64,000 bases of DNA from an uncultured Desulfobacterales bacterium (GTDB lineage Bacteria; Desulfobacterota; Desulfobulbia; Desulfobulbales; Desulfocapsaceae), in contig CALGIJ010000019.1 in assembly GCA_937915545.1 (NCBI GenBank), forward strand, positions 248,001-312,000, given 5' to 3'. The position numbers and the translations under genes were made by a program. Numbering within the stretch: the first letter of the stretch is position 1; the number at the start of each line of letters is the position of its first letter. Positions 36,140-45,262 of the stretch are shown here, piece by piece. The notes beneath the pieces were generated by a model that made no database searches, had not been told where the DNA came from, and saw nothing but the letters and a program-made list of their open reading frames with translations.

Positions 36140-37972
36140 CTACTCGGGGAGGATGCGCACTGCGCCCTTGTCGGCCGAGGCGGCCAAGAGGGCGTAGGCC
36201 TTGAGGGCCGGACTGATCTGGCGCTGCCGGTCTCTGGGGCGGAAAGCGAGGCTGCCCATGGCTTCTTCCTTCTGCCGTCGCTGCTCCAACTCGCCTTCAT
36301 CGACGAGGAGCTTGATCGACCGTCCCGGAATGTCGATGTCGATGAGGTCACCATCGGCGACCAGGGCGATGAGGCCGCCGGCGGCTGCCTCCGGGGAGAC
36401 GTGGCCGATGGACAACCCCGAGGTGCCCCCGGAAAAGCGGCCATCGGTGATCAGGGCGCAGGCCTTGCCCAGGCCCATCGACTTGAGATAGGAGGTGGGG
36501 TAGAGCATCTCCTGCATGCCCGGACCGCCGCGCGGCCCCTCGTGGGTGATGACGATGACCTCGCCAGCGCGGATGGTCTCGGAGAGGATGGCCTCGCAGG
36601 CCGCCTCCTGGGAGGTGAACACCCGGGCCGGGCCCTTGAAGCGGAAGATCGATGGGTCGACTCCGGCGGTCTTGACGATGCAGCCGTCGACGGCGAGATT
36701 GCCGAAGAGCACCGCCAGGCCGCCCTCTTTGTCGTAGCAGTGGGCGATGTCGCGGATGCAGCCCTCGCTGCGGTCGAGGTCGAGCTCGTTGTAGAGGCTG
36801 TTCTGCGAGCCGAGGACGAGGTTGATCTGCCCCCCGGGGGCACTGCGGTAGAGCCGGTCGGCCTCGGCGCTGTGGCCGGGGCGGGCGATGTCCCAGAGGT
36901 CGAGGACGTTCCGCAGGCTGGGGCCGTCGACCCGCGGCACCGAGGTGTCGAGGAGGCCGGCGCGGTCGAGTTCGCCGAGGATGGCGATGATGCCACCGGC
37001 ACGGTTGACGTCTTCGACATGGTAGCTGGAGGAGGGCGACACCTTGCAGAGATTGGGGACTCGCCGTGAAAGGAGGTCGATGTCGGCCATGGTGAAGTCG
37101 ACGCCGGCCTCGTGGGCGATGGCCAGCAGGTGGAGCACGGTGTTGGTCGACCCGCCCATGGCGATGTCGAGGGTCATGGCGTTGGCGAAGGCGCCACGGC
37201 TGGCGATGGAGCGCGGCAGTACGGCGCTGTCCTCCTCTTCGTACCAGCGGCGGGCGAGTTCGACGATGCGTCTTGCCGCCTCGGCGAACATCTCCTTGCG
37301 CCGGGCGTGGGTGGCGACGACGGTGCCGTTGCCGGGCAGGGCCAGGCCCAGGGCCTCGTTGAGGCAGTTCATCGAGTTGGCGGTGAACATCCCCGAGCAG
37401 GAGCCGCAGGTTGGGCAGGCGCAGCGCTCGACCCGGGCGATGTCGTCGTCGGCGACGGCCGGGTCGGCGGCCATGACCATGGCGTCGATGAGGTCGTAGC
37501 GTTTGTCGCCGTCGCGGCCCGCTTCCATCGGCCCGCCGGAGACGAAGATCGCCGGGATGTTGAGGCGCATGGCGGCCATGAGCATGCCCGGGGTGATCTT
37601 GTCACAGTTGCTGATGCAGATCATGGCGTCGACGGTGTGGGCGTTGCACATGTACTCGACGCTGTCGGCGATGAGCTCGCGCGAGGGCAGGGAGTAGAGC
37701 ATGCCGGAGTGGCCCATGGCGATGCCGTCGTCGATGGCGATGGTGTTGAACTCGGCGGCGAAGCAGCCGAGGCTCTCGATGATTCCCTTGAGCTCCTGGC
37801 CGATGTGGTGCAGGTGGACGTGGCCGGGGACGAACTGGGTGAAGGAATTGACGATGGCGATGACCGGCCGGCCGATCTGCTCCTCTTTCATGCCGTTGGC
37901 CCGCCAGAGACTGCGGGCGCCGGCCATCCGGCGGCCTTGGGTGGTGGTGGCGCTGCGCAAGGGTATAGCCAT
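36140..37972 (-). CDS. ilvD: Dihydroxy-acid dehydratase
   Basis: Dehydrates 2,3-dihydroxy-isovalerate and its methyl homologue in valine, isoleucine and leucine synthesis. The 610-residue protein shows the Fe-S ligand motifs ISNCDKITPG and CPTCGSCSGMFTANSM, MGHSGMLYSLPSRE, and a C-terminal GPRGGPGMQEML and DGRFSGGTSGLSIGH region. Length matches the family. A GGAG ribosome-binding site precedes the ATG. It stands alone with its own terminator, without other ilv genes next to it. Confidence 0.96.
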   Translation of the reverse strand: MAIPLRSATTTQGRRMAGARSLWRANGMKEEQIGRPVIAIVNSFTQFVPGHVHLHHIGQELKGIIESLGCFAAEFNTIAIDDGIAMGHSGMLYSLPSRELIADSVEYMCNAHTVDAMICISNCDKITPGMLMAAMRLNIPAIFVSGGPMEAGRDGDKRYDLIDAMVMAADPAVADDDIARVERCACPTCGSCSGMFTANSMNCLNEALGLALPGNGTVVATHARRKEMFAEAARRIVELARRWYEEEDSAVLPRSIASRGAFANAMTLDIAMGGSTNTVLHLLAIAHEAGVDFTMADIDLLSRRVPNLCKVSPSSSYHVEDVNRAGGIIAILGELDRAGLLDTSVPRVDGPSLRNVLDLWDIARPGHSAEADRLYRSAPGGQINLVLGSQNSLYNELDLDRSEGCIRDIAHCYDKEGGLAVLFGNLAVDGCIVKTAGVDPSIFRFKGPARVFTSQEAACEAILSETIRAGEVIVITHEGPRGGPGMQEMLYPTSYLKSMGLGKACALITDGRFSGGTSGLSIGHVSPEAAAGGLIALVADGDLIDIDIPGRSIKLLVDEGELEQRRQKEEAMGSLAFRPRDRQRQISPALKAYALLAASADKGAVRILPE

Positions 37973-38191
37973 GAAAAACTCCGAATGAGCTGACGGTTGA
38001 AGAGTAAGGAATGAAAACTGTGTGGAAAAAAAGCTTGCAACAGTTGTTAGAGTTCAGCACAATCGCAGGATCGGATCCGCGCACGGCCGAACTCGCAGCG
38101 GATGGGGCGCCGCAGGGCGTCGCCGCCTCTCGGCAACAGCGGCACTATACTATGACAGCCAGGGCGAGGGCACAAGATTTCGGGGAGCGTC

Positions 38192-39373
38192 ATGAAAAAG
38201 ACGGAAATTGACTACTGGATCGCCACCATGCTCGAGTCGCACAGCAATGTCTCCGACCTCAACATCACCGTCGGCAAGACCCTGCAGGTGGAGTCGGCCG
38301 GACAGCTGGTGCCGGTGACGGTGGAGCCGCCGGTGGAGGAGCTGACCCCCTTCCAGACCGAGGTCTTCGCCCTCAACCTCATCGGCAACAACCGCCGGCT
38401 GCTCAAGGATCTGGTGGAGACCGGCTCCTGCGACATGTCCTACTCCCTCGGCGACAAGGCGCGCTTCAGGGTCAACATCTTTACCCAGAAGGGCTACTTC
38501 TCGACGGTGCTGCGCAAGCTCGAGACCCAGGTGCCGACAATCGAGCGCATGCAGTTCCCCGAGGCCTTCAAGCTGATGGCCCGCGAGCTCAACGGCCTGG
38601 TACTCTTCACCGGCGCCACCGGCACCGGCAAGACCACCTCGCTGGCCGCCCTGCTCAACCTCATCAACCGTGAGCGCTCGGTGCATGTCATCACCCTCGA
38701 GGACCCCATCGAATACGTCCACGAGCAGGACCAGGCGACCTTCAACCAGCGGGAGATGGGCAATGACTTCAGCACTTTCGCCATCGGCATGCGCGCCGCC
38801 CTGCGCCAGGCGCCCAAGGTCATCCTGGTCGGCGAGATGCGCGACCGCGACACCATGGAGATCGGCCTGACCGCCGCCGAGACCGGCCACCTCGTGCTGT
38901 CGACCCTGCACACCATCGATGCCGGGCAGACCATCAACCGTATCCTCGGCATGTTCGAGCAGGACGAGCAGCCGCAGATCCGCAACCGCCTCATCGATAC
39001 CGTGCGCTGGATCGTCAGCCAGCGCCTCCTGCCGCGAGTCGGCGGCGGGCGGGTGGCGGCCATCGAGATCCTGCGCACCAGTCTGCGCGTCAAGGATCTC
39101 ATCCTCAACGGCGAGACCGAGGACAAGACCTTCTACCATGTCATCCGCGAGGGCTCCGCCCTGGAGATGCGCACCTTCGACCAGCATATCCTCGAGCTCT
39201 ACAGCCGCGGCATCATCACCGAGAAGACCGCCATCACCTACTGCTCGCAGCGGGCCGAGATGAACCGCGGCATCGACCGCGTCAAGGCGGAGCGCGGCGA
39301 GTCGACCACCAATATCACCGACCTCAGCATGGAAGAGGAGGAAGAGGATTTCCGCGCCCGTTTCGGACGCTGA
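38192..39373 (+). CDS. PilU-like type IV pilus retraction ATPase
   Basis: The 393-residue protein is a PilT/PilU-family secretion ATPase. Landmarks are Walker A GATGTGKTTS, the Asp box ITLEDPIEYVH, Walker B ILVGEMRDRDT and the His box STLHT. The C-terminal part reads GRVAAIEILRT with DLILNGE and MRTFDQHILELY; this fits PilU (LGMQTFDQ) better than PilT, whose AIRNLIRE motif is not found. It probably assists retraction for twitching motility. GGGGAG precedes the ATG. An unusual partner gene follows 64 bp later; no other pil genes are in the window. Confidence 0.85.
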   Translation: MKKTEIDYWIATMLESHSNVSDLNITVGKTLQVESAGQLVPVTVEPPVEELTPFQTEVFALNLIGNNRRLLKDLVETGSCDMSYSLGDKARFRVNIFTQKGYFSTVLRKLETQVPTIERMQFPEAFKLMARELNGLVLFTGATGTGKTTSLAALLNLINRERSVHVITLEDPIEYVHEQDQATFNQREMGNDFSTFAIGMRAALRQAPKVILVGEMRDRDTMEIGLTAAETGHLVLSTLHTIDAGQTINRILGMFEQDEQPQIRNRLIDTVRWIVSQRLLPRVGGGRVAAIEILRTSLRVKDLILNGETEDKTFYHVIREGSALEMRTFDQHILELYSRGIITEKTAITYCSQRAEMNRGIDRVKAERGESTTNITDLSMEEEEEDFRARFGR

Positions 39374-39437
39374 GCGCCGCAGCGGCCCCGGCCGCCACGC
39401 GGCACCGTTTGTCCCACCTGTGAAAAGAGGCATGACC

Positions 39438-40136
39438 ATGATCGTCGATTGCCCGCACTGCGGGAAACAGCTGAAACTGGGCGACAAGATCCGCGAGAGC
39501 GTCCGCGCCCTCGAGCCGGGGCGCCGTGTCAAGATCAAGTGCGTCCACTGCGGCACGCCGTTTGCGCTCGACCAGAGCATGGAACGCGGCGCCGAGGGGC
39601 GGACAGTGGCCTCTTCCCAGGGGGTGGTTCGCATCCGTCCCCCGGGACCGCCCGACACCGACTGGCTCAAAGATGGCGTCTTCGAGGAGAAGGATGTCGT
39701 CGAGGACATTCCCCGCGCCCTGGTGCTGATGCCCGACATCCCCGGCCGCGAGCAGGTGGTCAAGGCGGCCTCGGCGGTGGGCTACCGCGTCGAGTTGGAA
39801 GAGAACGCCGAACTGGCCATGGAGCGCATGCTCTTTGTCAACTACGCCGCCGTCTTCCTGCACAGCCGCTTCGAGCCAGGGGGCCTCGCCACCGGGGTGT
39901 TCCACCGTTATATGAGCCGCATGAACATGGCACGGCGGCGCTATATCTTCTATGTGCTCATCGGCGAGCAGTTTTCCACCCTCTACGACCTCCAGGCGAT
40001 GTCCTGCTCGGCCAACATCGTCGTCAACGACAGCGATATTCCCTATATCGGCACCATCCTCAAAAAGGCCATTCCCGAGTACGAGACGCTCTTCGGCCCG
40101 ATCATGGAGGAACTGCGTATCGCCGGGAGGATATAG
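39438..40136 (+). CDS. Zinc-ribbon protein with receiver-like domain
   Basis: The 232-residue protein opens with an MJ0042-type zinc ribbon (Cys5, Cys8, Cys35, Cys38). A linker follows and then, from about residue 88, a domain whose strand pattern resembles a response-regulator receiver: RALVLMPD, YAAVFLHSR, RYIFYVLIG and ANIVVNDSD. The acidic residue expected at the phosphorylation strand appears as His and the Lys region is not conserved, so it would be a pseudo-receiver. The ATG at 39438 has AGAGG seven bases upstream; 39420 and 39432 are weaker. Located just after the PilU-like ATPase, it may regulate or target that motor. No named family is recognised. Confidence 0.72.
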   Translation: MIVDCPHCGKQLKLGDKIRESVRALEPGRRVKIKCVHCGTPFALDQSMERGAEGRTVASSQGVVRIRPPGPPDTDWLKDGVFEEKDVVEDIPRALVLMPDIPGREQVVKAASAVGYRVELEENAELAMERMLFVNYAAVFLHSRFEPGGLATGVFHRYMSRMNMARRRYIFYVLIGEQFSTLYDLQAMSCSANIVVNDSDIPYIGTILKKAIPEYETLFGPIMEELRIAGRI

Positions 40137-40329
40137 ACGGGCGGGGGCGAGGCTGCCCCTTGTCATCGTGAAGTTTCGTCGCTATCCTAAAGGCCGGTCC
40201 CCGGGTCGTTCGCCGCGCTGTATGCGTCTCGCGGCCCGGCCGGGGGTTTTGCGTAGCGGCTTTGTGTCGCCAATAAATTAATATTACAAGCACTTCCACG
40301 ACTAAAGGAAGGCAAAGGTGTGACCACAG

Positions 40330-41904
40330 ATGATGAAAAAGTTTCTCCTCGCCGCCGGCAACCGCATCAGACGCATCGCCCAGGCCGGGAAACGCAAGTA
40401 CCGCAAGCTGCTCGGGCAGCCGGTCGCGGCGGCGCAAGCGCCGGCCGAGGCTGTTGCTGGCGGCGGGAGGGAAGCGGCCGCCGCGTCGGCAGAAGTCGCC
40501 CCTGCCGCAGTGACTGCGGAAGTGCCACGCAAGTATCGCGCTCCGGCCAAGGCCCGGGAGAAGGCCGAATGGAGCCTCGAAAGTTTTCAGGTGGTGCCGG
40601 CGGAGGGCAAGAGCCGCTTCCACGACTATCCCATCCCCTTGCCGATCATGCACGCCATCGCCGACCTCGATTTCCGGTACTGCACCCCCATCCAGGAGAA
40701 GGCCCTGGCCGATGTTCTCGCCGGGCACGACCTGGTCGGCAAGGCCAACACCGGCACCGGCAAGACCGCCGTCTTCCTCATCGCCGTGCTGGCCCGTCTG
40801 CTGGCCGAGCCGCCAGGGCAGGGCAAGGGCGGAGTGCGGGCCCTGGTGCTCGCCCCGACCCGCGAGCTGGTCATGCAGATCGCCAAGGACGGCATCGGCC
40901 TGGCGAAATATTGCGGCATCACCATCTGCCCGGTCTTTGGCGGCACCGACTACCAGAAGCAGGCCACCCTGCTCGAGACGCGCAAATGTGACGTCGTGGT
41001 CGCCACCCCGGGACGGCTCATCGATTTCATGGGCAAGGGGCTGGTCGATCTGCGCCATTGCCGCATGCTCGTCCTCGACGAGGCCGACCGCATGCTCGAT
41101 ATGGGCTTCATCCCCGATGTGCGCCGCATCGTCGGCCGCCTGCCGAAGAAGGAGGATCGCCAGACCCTGCTCTTCTCGGCGACGGTGCCGGAGGATGTGC
41201 AGCGGCTGGCGGCGCAGTGGTGCGTCAAGCCGAAGATGGTCGAGGCCGAGCCGGAGCAGGTGGCGGTGGAGACGGTGGAGCAGATCGTCTATCTGACCAC
41301 CACCGAGGAGAAGTACACGGTGCTCTACAACCTCGTCAAAGGCCACCCCGACGACCGCATCATGGTCTTTGCCAATATGAAGAACGAGGCCAAGCGCCTC
41401 GCCAACCGGCTCGAGCGCAACGGCATCGACTGCCTGCTGCTCTCCGGTGATGTCGAGCAGGCCAAACGCGCCTCGCGACTGGAAATGTTCCGCTCCGGCA
41501 AGGTCAAGGTGCTGGTAGCCACCGATGTCGCCGGACGTGGCATCCATATCGAGGGGATAACCTTCGTCGTCAACTTCACCCTGCCCTACGAGCCCGAGGA
41601 CTACGTACACCGCATCGGCCGCACCGGCCGGGCCGGGGCACGGGGCAAGGCGGTGAGCTTTGCCTGCGAGGAGGGCTCCTTCTACCTGCCATCCATCGAG
41701 GAGTTCATCAAGCGCAAGTTCGACTGTGTCCTCCCGGAAGAAAGCCTCCTCGTCCCACCACCGAAAGGTCAGGCGCCGGCGGCGGGGGCCAGCAACACCA
41801 CCACCGCCGCCCCGGACGCTTCGCGCCCGAAGCGCCAGCGGCGCCGACCGCGTCCGTCGGGGCCGCGCCGTGATGGCGGGGACAAGGCCAGGGGCGGGCG
41901 ATGA
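40330..41904 (+). CDS. DEAD-box RNA helicase (RhlB-like)
   Basis: The 524-residue protein is an ATP-dependent RNA helicase: Q motif region YCTPIQEKAL, Walker A ANTGTGKT, APTRELVMQI, TPGRLIDF, the DEAD box LDEADRMLDMGF, the SAT motif, and the motif VI HRIGRTGRAG. An N-terminal Ala-rich basic extension of about 80 residues and a basic Arg/Pro tail suggest RNA-binding or partner contacts, as in RhlB or RhlE. The ATG at 40330 is preceded by purine-rich sequence about 12 bases away; the 193-bp upstream gap shows nothing else. It is likely single, since a promoter for rpsA follows. Confidence 0.88.
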   Translation: MMKKFLLAAGNRIRRIAQAGKRKYRKLLGQPVAAAQAPAEAVAGGGREAAAASAEVAPAAVTAEVPRKYRAPAKAREKAEWSLESFQVVPAEGKSRFHDYPIPLPIMHAIADLDFRYCTPIQEKALADVLAGHDLVGKANTGTGKTAVFLIAVLARLLAEPPGQGKGGVRALVLAPTRELVMQIAKDGIGLAKYCGITICPVFGGTDYQKQATLLETRKCDVVVATPGRLIDFMGKGLVDLRHCRMLVLDEADRMLDMGFIPDVRRIVGRLPKKEDRQTLLFSATVPEDVQRLAAQWCVKPKMVEAEPEQVAVETVEQIVYLTTTEEKYTVLYNLVKGHPDDRIMVFANMKNEAKRLANRLERNGIDCLLLSGDVEQAKRASRLEMFRSGKVKVLVATDVAGRGIHIEGITFVVNFTLPYEPEDYVHRIGRTGRAGARGKAVSFACEEGSFYLPSIEEFIKRKFDCVLPEESLLVPPPKGQAPAAGASNTTTAAPDASRPKRQRRRPRPSGPRRDGGDKARGGR

Positions 41905-41961
41905 GTTGCCGGGGCGGGAGACAGCCCGCCCCCAAAAAACCCGTGCATTGGCAAGATGTTC

Positions 41962-41990
41962 TTGTCGTTTCGTTGAAAAGCTGCTATACA
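41962..41990 (+). promoter_or_regulatory. Promoter of rpsA
   Basis: TTGTCG (41962-41967), 17 bp, then TATACA (41985-41990), continuing as TATACAAT. Spacing is ideal and it faces rpsA, with a leader of about 135 nt. Confidence 0.55.
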
Positions 41991-42130
41991 ATACTGTTCA
42001 TATCTCCGCAAGCGCCCCTTTTCCTGCCATGAAAACGCGGGCCCTTGCTTTTTCTTTTCCATGACGAGCCTTTCCATGGAAGAGCAACCCCAACCCCAAT
42101 GGCCTTTGGTCGACAGGAAGAGTACATCCC

Positions 42131-43858
42131 ATGACAGAACAAACCAAACAATCAACCCAGGCAAGCGGTGAAGAGCTGAGCTTTGCCGAGCTCTTCGAGA
42201 TGGAAGGAAACAACAAGGTGGTCGCCGTCGGAGACGTGACCCAGGGGACGATCATCGGCAGCGTCGAGGACTATTTCCTCGTCGATGTCGGCGACAAGGC
42301 CGAGAGCTACATCCCCAAATCGGAATTCCGTCTCGACGCCGGCGAAGAGATCAAGATCGGCGACGCCTTTGAAGTCTTTATCGAGCGCCGCAAAGAAGAG
42401 GGCGGCCTCCTTCTGTCACGGGAAAAAGCAATCGCCATCAAGGTCTGGGAGCGCATCGCCGACATCCAGGAAGCCGAGGGGACCATCTCTGGCAAGATCG
42501 AGAGCCGCGTCAAAGGCGGCATGTCGGTGGACATCGGCGTCCCCGCCTTCCTCCCCTACTCGCAGATCGACCTGCGTCCGGTCAAAGACCTCGACGCCCT
42601 CATCGGCGAGACCATGGAGTTCAAGATCCTCAAGTTCAACAAGAAGCGCAACAACGTCGTCATCTCGCGCCGCGCCATCCTCGAAGAGGAGCGCAACAAG
42701 CTGCGCGAGGAGATGCGCTCCAAGCTGGCCGAGGGGCAGATTATCCGCGGCGCCATCACCAATATCACCGACTACGGCCTGTTCATCGACATGGGCGGCA
42801 TGGACGGTCTCTGCCATATCACCGACCTCTCCTGGGGCCGGGTGTCCCATCCGGCCAAACTCTACAAGGTCGGCGACGAGCTCGAGGTCAAGGTGCTCAA
42901 GTACGACCGCGAGCATGACCGTGTCTCCCTGGGCGTCAAGCAGCTGCGCGAAGACCCCTGGACTTCGGTGGTCAGCCGCTATCCGGTCGGTCAGACCACC
43001 CGTGGCCGGGTGGTGTCGATCACCGATTACGGCGTCTTCGTCGAGCTCGAAGAGGGCGTCGAGGGCCTCATCCATGTTTCCGAGATGACCTGGTCGAAGA
43101 AGCCGCGCCATCCCTCGAAGATGGTCTCGGTGGGCGACGAGGTCGAGGTCATGGTGCTCAATATCGAGACCGAGACCAAGCGCATCTCCTTGGGCATGAA
43201 GCAGCTCCAGCCCAATCCCTGGGATCTGGTCACCGAGAACTATCCGGTGGGCTCGGTCATCGAGGGCAAGATCAAGAACATCACCGATTTCGGTGTCTTC
43301 ATCGGCATCGAAGAGGGCATCGACGGCCTCATCCACGTCTCCGACCTCTCCTGGACGGAGCGCATCAAGCACCCCTCGGAGAAGTACACCAAGGGCGAGA
43401 CCATTCAGGCGGTGGTGCTCAAGATCGACAAGGAAAACGAGCGCTTCTCCCTGGGTATCAAGCAGCTGGTCCCCGATCCGTGGCAGGCCGCCTATAACAA
43501 CTATCCCTCCGGCACTGTGGTCGAGGGCGAGATCACCAATGTCACCGACTTCGGCGTCTTCGTCAAGCTCGAGGAAGGCATCGAGGGCCTGGTTCATGTC
43601 TCCGAGCTGAGCAAGGACAAGGTCAAGACTCCGGTGGGTATGTATCAGGTGGGCGATGTCCTCAAGGCCATCGTCATCAACGTCTCCGCCAAGGACCGCA
43701 AGATCGGTCTCTCCGTCAAGACCCTCGAGGGCGAAGACGAGGGAGCGGCGGTGGAGAAGTTCAAGAAGGCTGAGAAGCTGGCCTCCGAGAACGCACCGTC
43801 CACCTTTGGCGACCTGCTCAAGGCGGCGGCGGAGGGTAACGACTCCTCGAACAACTAG
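42131..43858 (+). CDS. rpsA: 30S ribosomal protein S1
   Basis: S1 helps the 30S subunit bind mRNA and is essential in many Gram-negatives. The 575-residue protein contains six S1 OB-fold repeats; the pattern TDYG(L/V)F or TDFGVF followed by GLIHVS recurs at the typical spacing through the C-terminal four. Length fits (557 in E. coli). A purine-rich site (AGGAAGAG) lies about 10 bases before the ATG and a sigma70-like promoter about 140 bp upstream. ihfB follows 294 bp later, as in the E. coli rpsA-ihfB neighbourhood. Confidence 0.96.
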   Translation: MTEQTKQSTQASGEELSFAELFEMEGNNKVVAVGDVTQGTIIGSVEDYFLVDVGDKAESYIPKSEFRLDAGEEIKIGDAFEVFIERRKEEGGLLLSREKAIAIKVWERIADIQEAEGTISGKIESRVKGGMSVDIGVPAFLPYSQIDLRPVKDLDALIGETMEFKILKFNKKRNNVVISRRAILEEERNKLREEMRSKLAEGQIIRGAITNITDYGLFIDMGGMDGLCHITDLSWGRVSHPAKLYKVGDELEVKVLKYDREHDRVSLGVKQLREDPWTSVVSRYPVGQTTRGRVVSITDYGVFVELEEGVEGLIHVSEMTWSKKPRHPSKMVSVGDEVEVMVLNIETETKRISLGMKQLQPNPWDLVTENYPVGSVIEGKIKNITDFGVFIGIEEGIDGLIHVSDLSWTERIKHPSEKYTKGETIQAVVLKIDKENERFSLGIKQLVPDPWQAAYNNYPSGTVVEGEITNVTDFGVFVKLEEGIEGLVHVSELSKDKVKTPVGMYQVGDVLKAIVINVSAKDRKIGLSVKTLEGEDEGAAVEKFKKAEKLASENAPSTFGDLLKAAAEGNDSSNN

Positions 43859-43868
43859 CGGTGTGGCG

Positions 43869-43898
43869 GCGGGTTTCCACCTTGTGGTGGAAACCCGC
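43869..43898. other. Strong hairpin 10 bp after rpsA
   Basis: A perfect 13-bp stem GCGGGTTTCCACC with GGTGGAAACCCGC around a TTGT loop, not followed by a T run. It may stabilise the rpsA mRNA end or act in Rho-dependent or attenuated termination before ihfB. Confidence 0.55.
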
Positions 43899-44152
43899 TC
43901 TGCCGGCCTGGCCCCCTTCGCGCCGCCGCCGGCCCGCCTTTTCCGCCTTCCCATGGCAGACTGAGCCCTGGCCTGTCCTCGGGAGTCGCTTGAGAGACAA
44001 AACGCAGTTCCCGGACACGGGCATAGTGAGGCAGTGCGATGGTTGTCTTGCCGAGTTCATCGCGGCAGGGCAACCTTTTTTTATCGAGACGAATCCCAGG
44101 GCCGGCCATTTTCCGGTCTTATCAAAATTTTATAGATAAAGCGTCAGCGGGT

Positions 44153-44437
44153 ATGTTGAAGAAAGATATCGTAGACAGGGTCAGCAGCGAGTTGTCCCTG
44201 CAGAAACAGGATGTCGGTTTGGCAGTGGATATCATGCTGGAGACCATGGCCAAGGCCCTAGTCGAAGAACGGCGCATCGAGCTGCGCGGCTTCGGCAGTT
44301 TCTCGGTGCGCAGCCGCAAGCCTCGCTCCACCAAGAATCCCCGGACCGGCAAAGTTATGGACATTCCGGACCGCAAGACTCTTCACTTCACCATGAGCAA
44401 GTCCCTCAAGGAGGCCTTGATCAGCGATACGGAGTAA
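44153..44437 (+). CDS. ihfB: Integration host factor beta subunit (HU/IHF family)
   Basis: A 94-residue DNA-bending protein of the HU/IHF family. It has an N-terminal helical dimer region and the DNA-contacting arm with RIELRGFGSFSVRSRKPR and NPRTGKVMDIP. The position directly after rpsA matches the conserved rpsA-ihfB pair, which favours the beta subunit over HU or IHF-alpha. The upstream frame is open from 44039 but that part is not conserved; the ATG at 44153 starts the family N-terminus. The 3' end overlaps the convergent YciO-like gene by 17 bp. Confidence 0.88.
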   Translation: MLKKDIVDRVSSELSLQKQDVGLAVDIMLETMAKALVEERRIELRGFGSFSVRSRKPRSTKNPRTGKVMDIPDRKTLHFTMSKSLKEALISDTE

Positions 44438-45029
44438 CGTCGCCTTTGCCGACCCGCAGTACCTCGGGGACATCGCCGGTGAGGTCGATGACCGAGGAAG
44501 GGTCGGGGTAGACAGGCCCGCCGTCGATGATCAGGTCGATGCGATTGCCGAGGTATTGATCGATGTCGTAGGGATCGGCCGCCGCCTCGTGCTCCTCCAG
44601 CTGGGCGCTGGTGTTGACGATAGGGTTGCCGAGGGTGGTGAGCAGCAGGCGGCAGATGGGGTTGGTCGGCACGCGAATGCCGACCGTCTTCTGTTTGCTG
44701 GCCATGATTTTCGGCACGAGCTTGGTGCCGGGCAGGACGAAGGTGTAAGGGCCGGGCAGGCTCTTTTTCATTAGTCGGTAGGCGGTGTTGGAGACGTGGG
44801 CGTACTGGCTGATATCGGTGAGATCGGAACACATGAAGGAGAAGGGCTTGTCCTTCGGCCTTCTCTTGAGGAGCATGATCTCTTTGATCGCCTTCTGGTT
44901 CATGAGATCGCAGCCGATACCGTAGCCGGTATCGGTGGGGTAGCAGATCACCGCCCCGCCCTGCAACAGCTTGACCACCTGTTCGATCAGGCGCAGCTGG
45001 GGGTTGATGGGGTTGATTTTCAGCAACAT
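44421..45029 (-). CDS. YciO-like protein (Sua5/YciO/YrdC family)
   Basis: The 202-residue protein has the Sua5/YrdC fold: the nucleotide-pocket lead YPTDTGYGIGCD near residue 30, KRRPKDKPFSF, and LPGPYTFVL, IGIRVP-type VGIRVPTNP. YrdC and Sua5 form threonylcarbamoyl-AMP for t6A of tRNA; YciO is a paralogue with weaker or different activity. The sequence features (early KR...K and VNTSAQ) fit the YciO branch better than full-length Sua5, but the assignment is not certain. Its 3' end overlaps ihfB. Confidence 0.84.
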   Translation of the reverse strand: MLLKINPINPQLRLIEQVVKLLQGGAVICYPTDTGYGIGCDLMNQKAIKEIMLLKRRPKDKPFSFMCSDLTDISQYAHVSNTAYRLMKKSLPGPYTFVLPGTKLVPKIMASKQKTVGIRVPTNPICRLLLTTLGNPIVNTSAQLEEHEAAADPYDIDQYLGNRIDLIIDGGPVYPDPSSVIDLTGDVPEVLRVGKGDVTPYR

Positions 45030-45115
45030 CGCGTTCCGGTCCTTTTCCTCGGGCGTGGGGGCGCCGTCCTGGCAACGGCTGTTGGCCGGTGCTCTCCCGC
45101 CGTCACTATTTTACA

Positions 45116-45135
45116 CAACATGCAGCTCAACATGC
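45116..45135 (+). promoter_or_regulatory. Direct repeats upstream of guaB
   Basis: Two identical copies of CAACATGC begin 12 bp apart (45116-45123 and 45128-45135), just before TTTACAATG, where TACAAT (45138-45143) could be a -10 for guaB. One helical turn apart, they would suit a dimeric regulator. It is a weak candidate. Confidence 0.3.
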
Positions 45136-45262
45136 TTTACAATGGGGGGTCGCCACCGGGCAACCCTGATGAGCAGGAAACGATTGTGGCCCTGCCGTTA
45201 TTTGGCGGAGTGCCGGCTGTCAGTGCCGGGTGCCCCTGCCGCAGTCTCGAAGAGGAGGAGAC

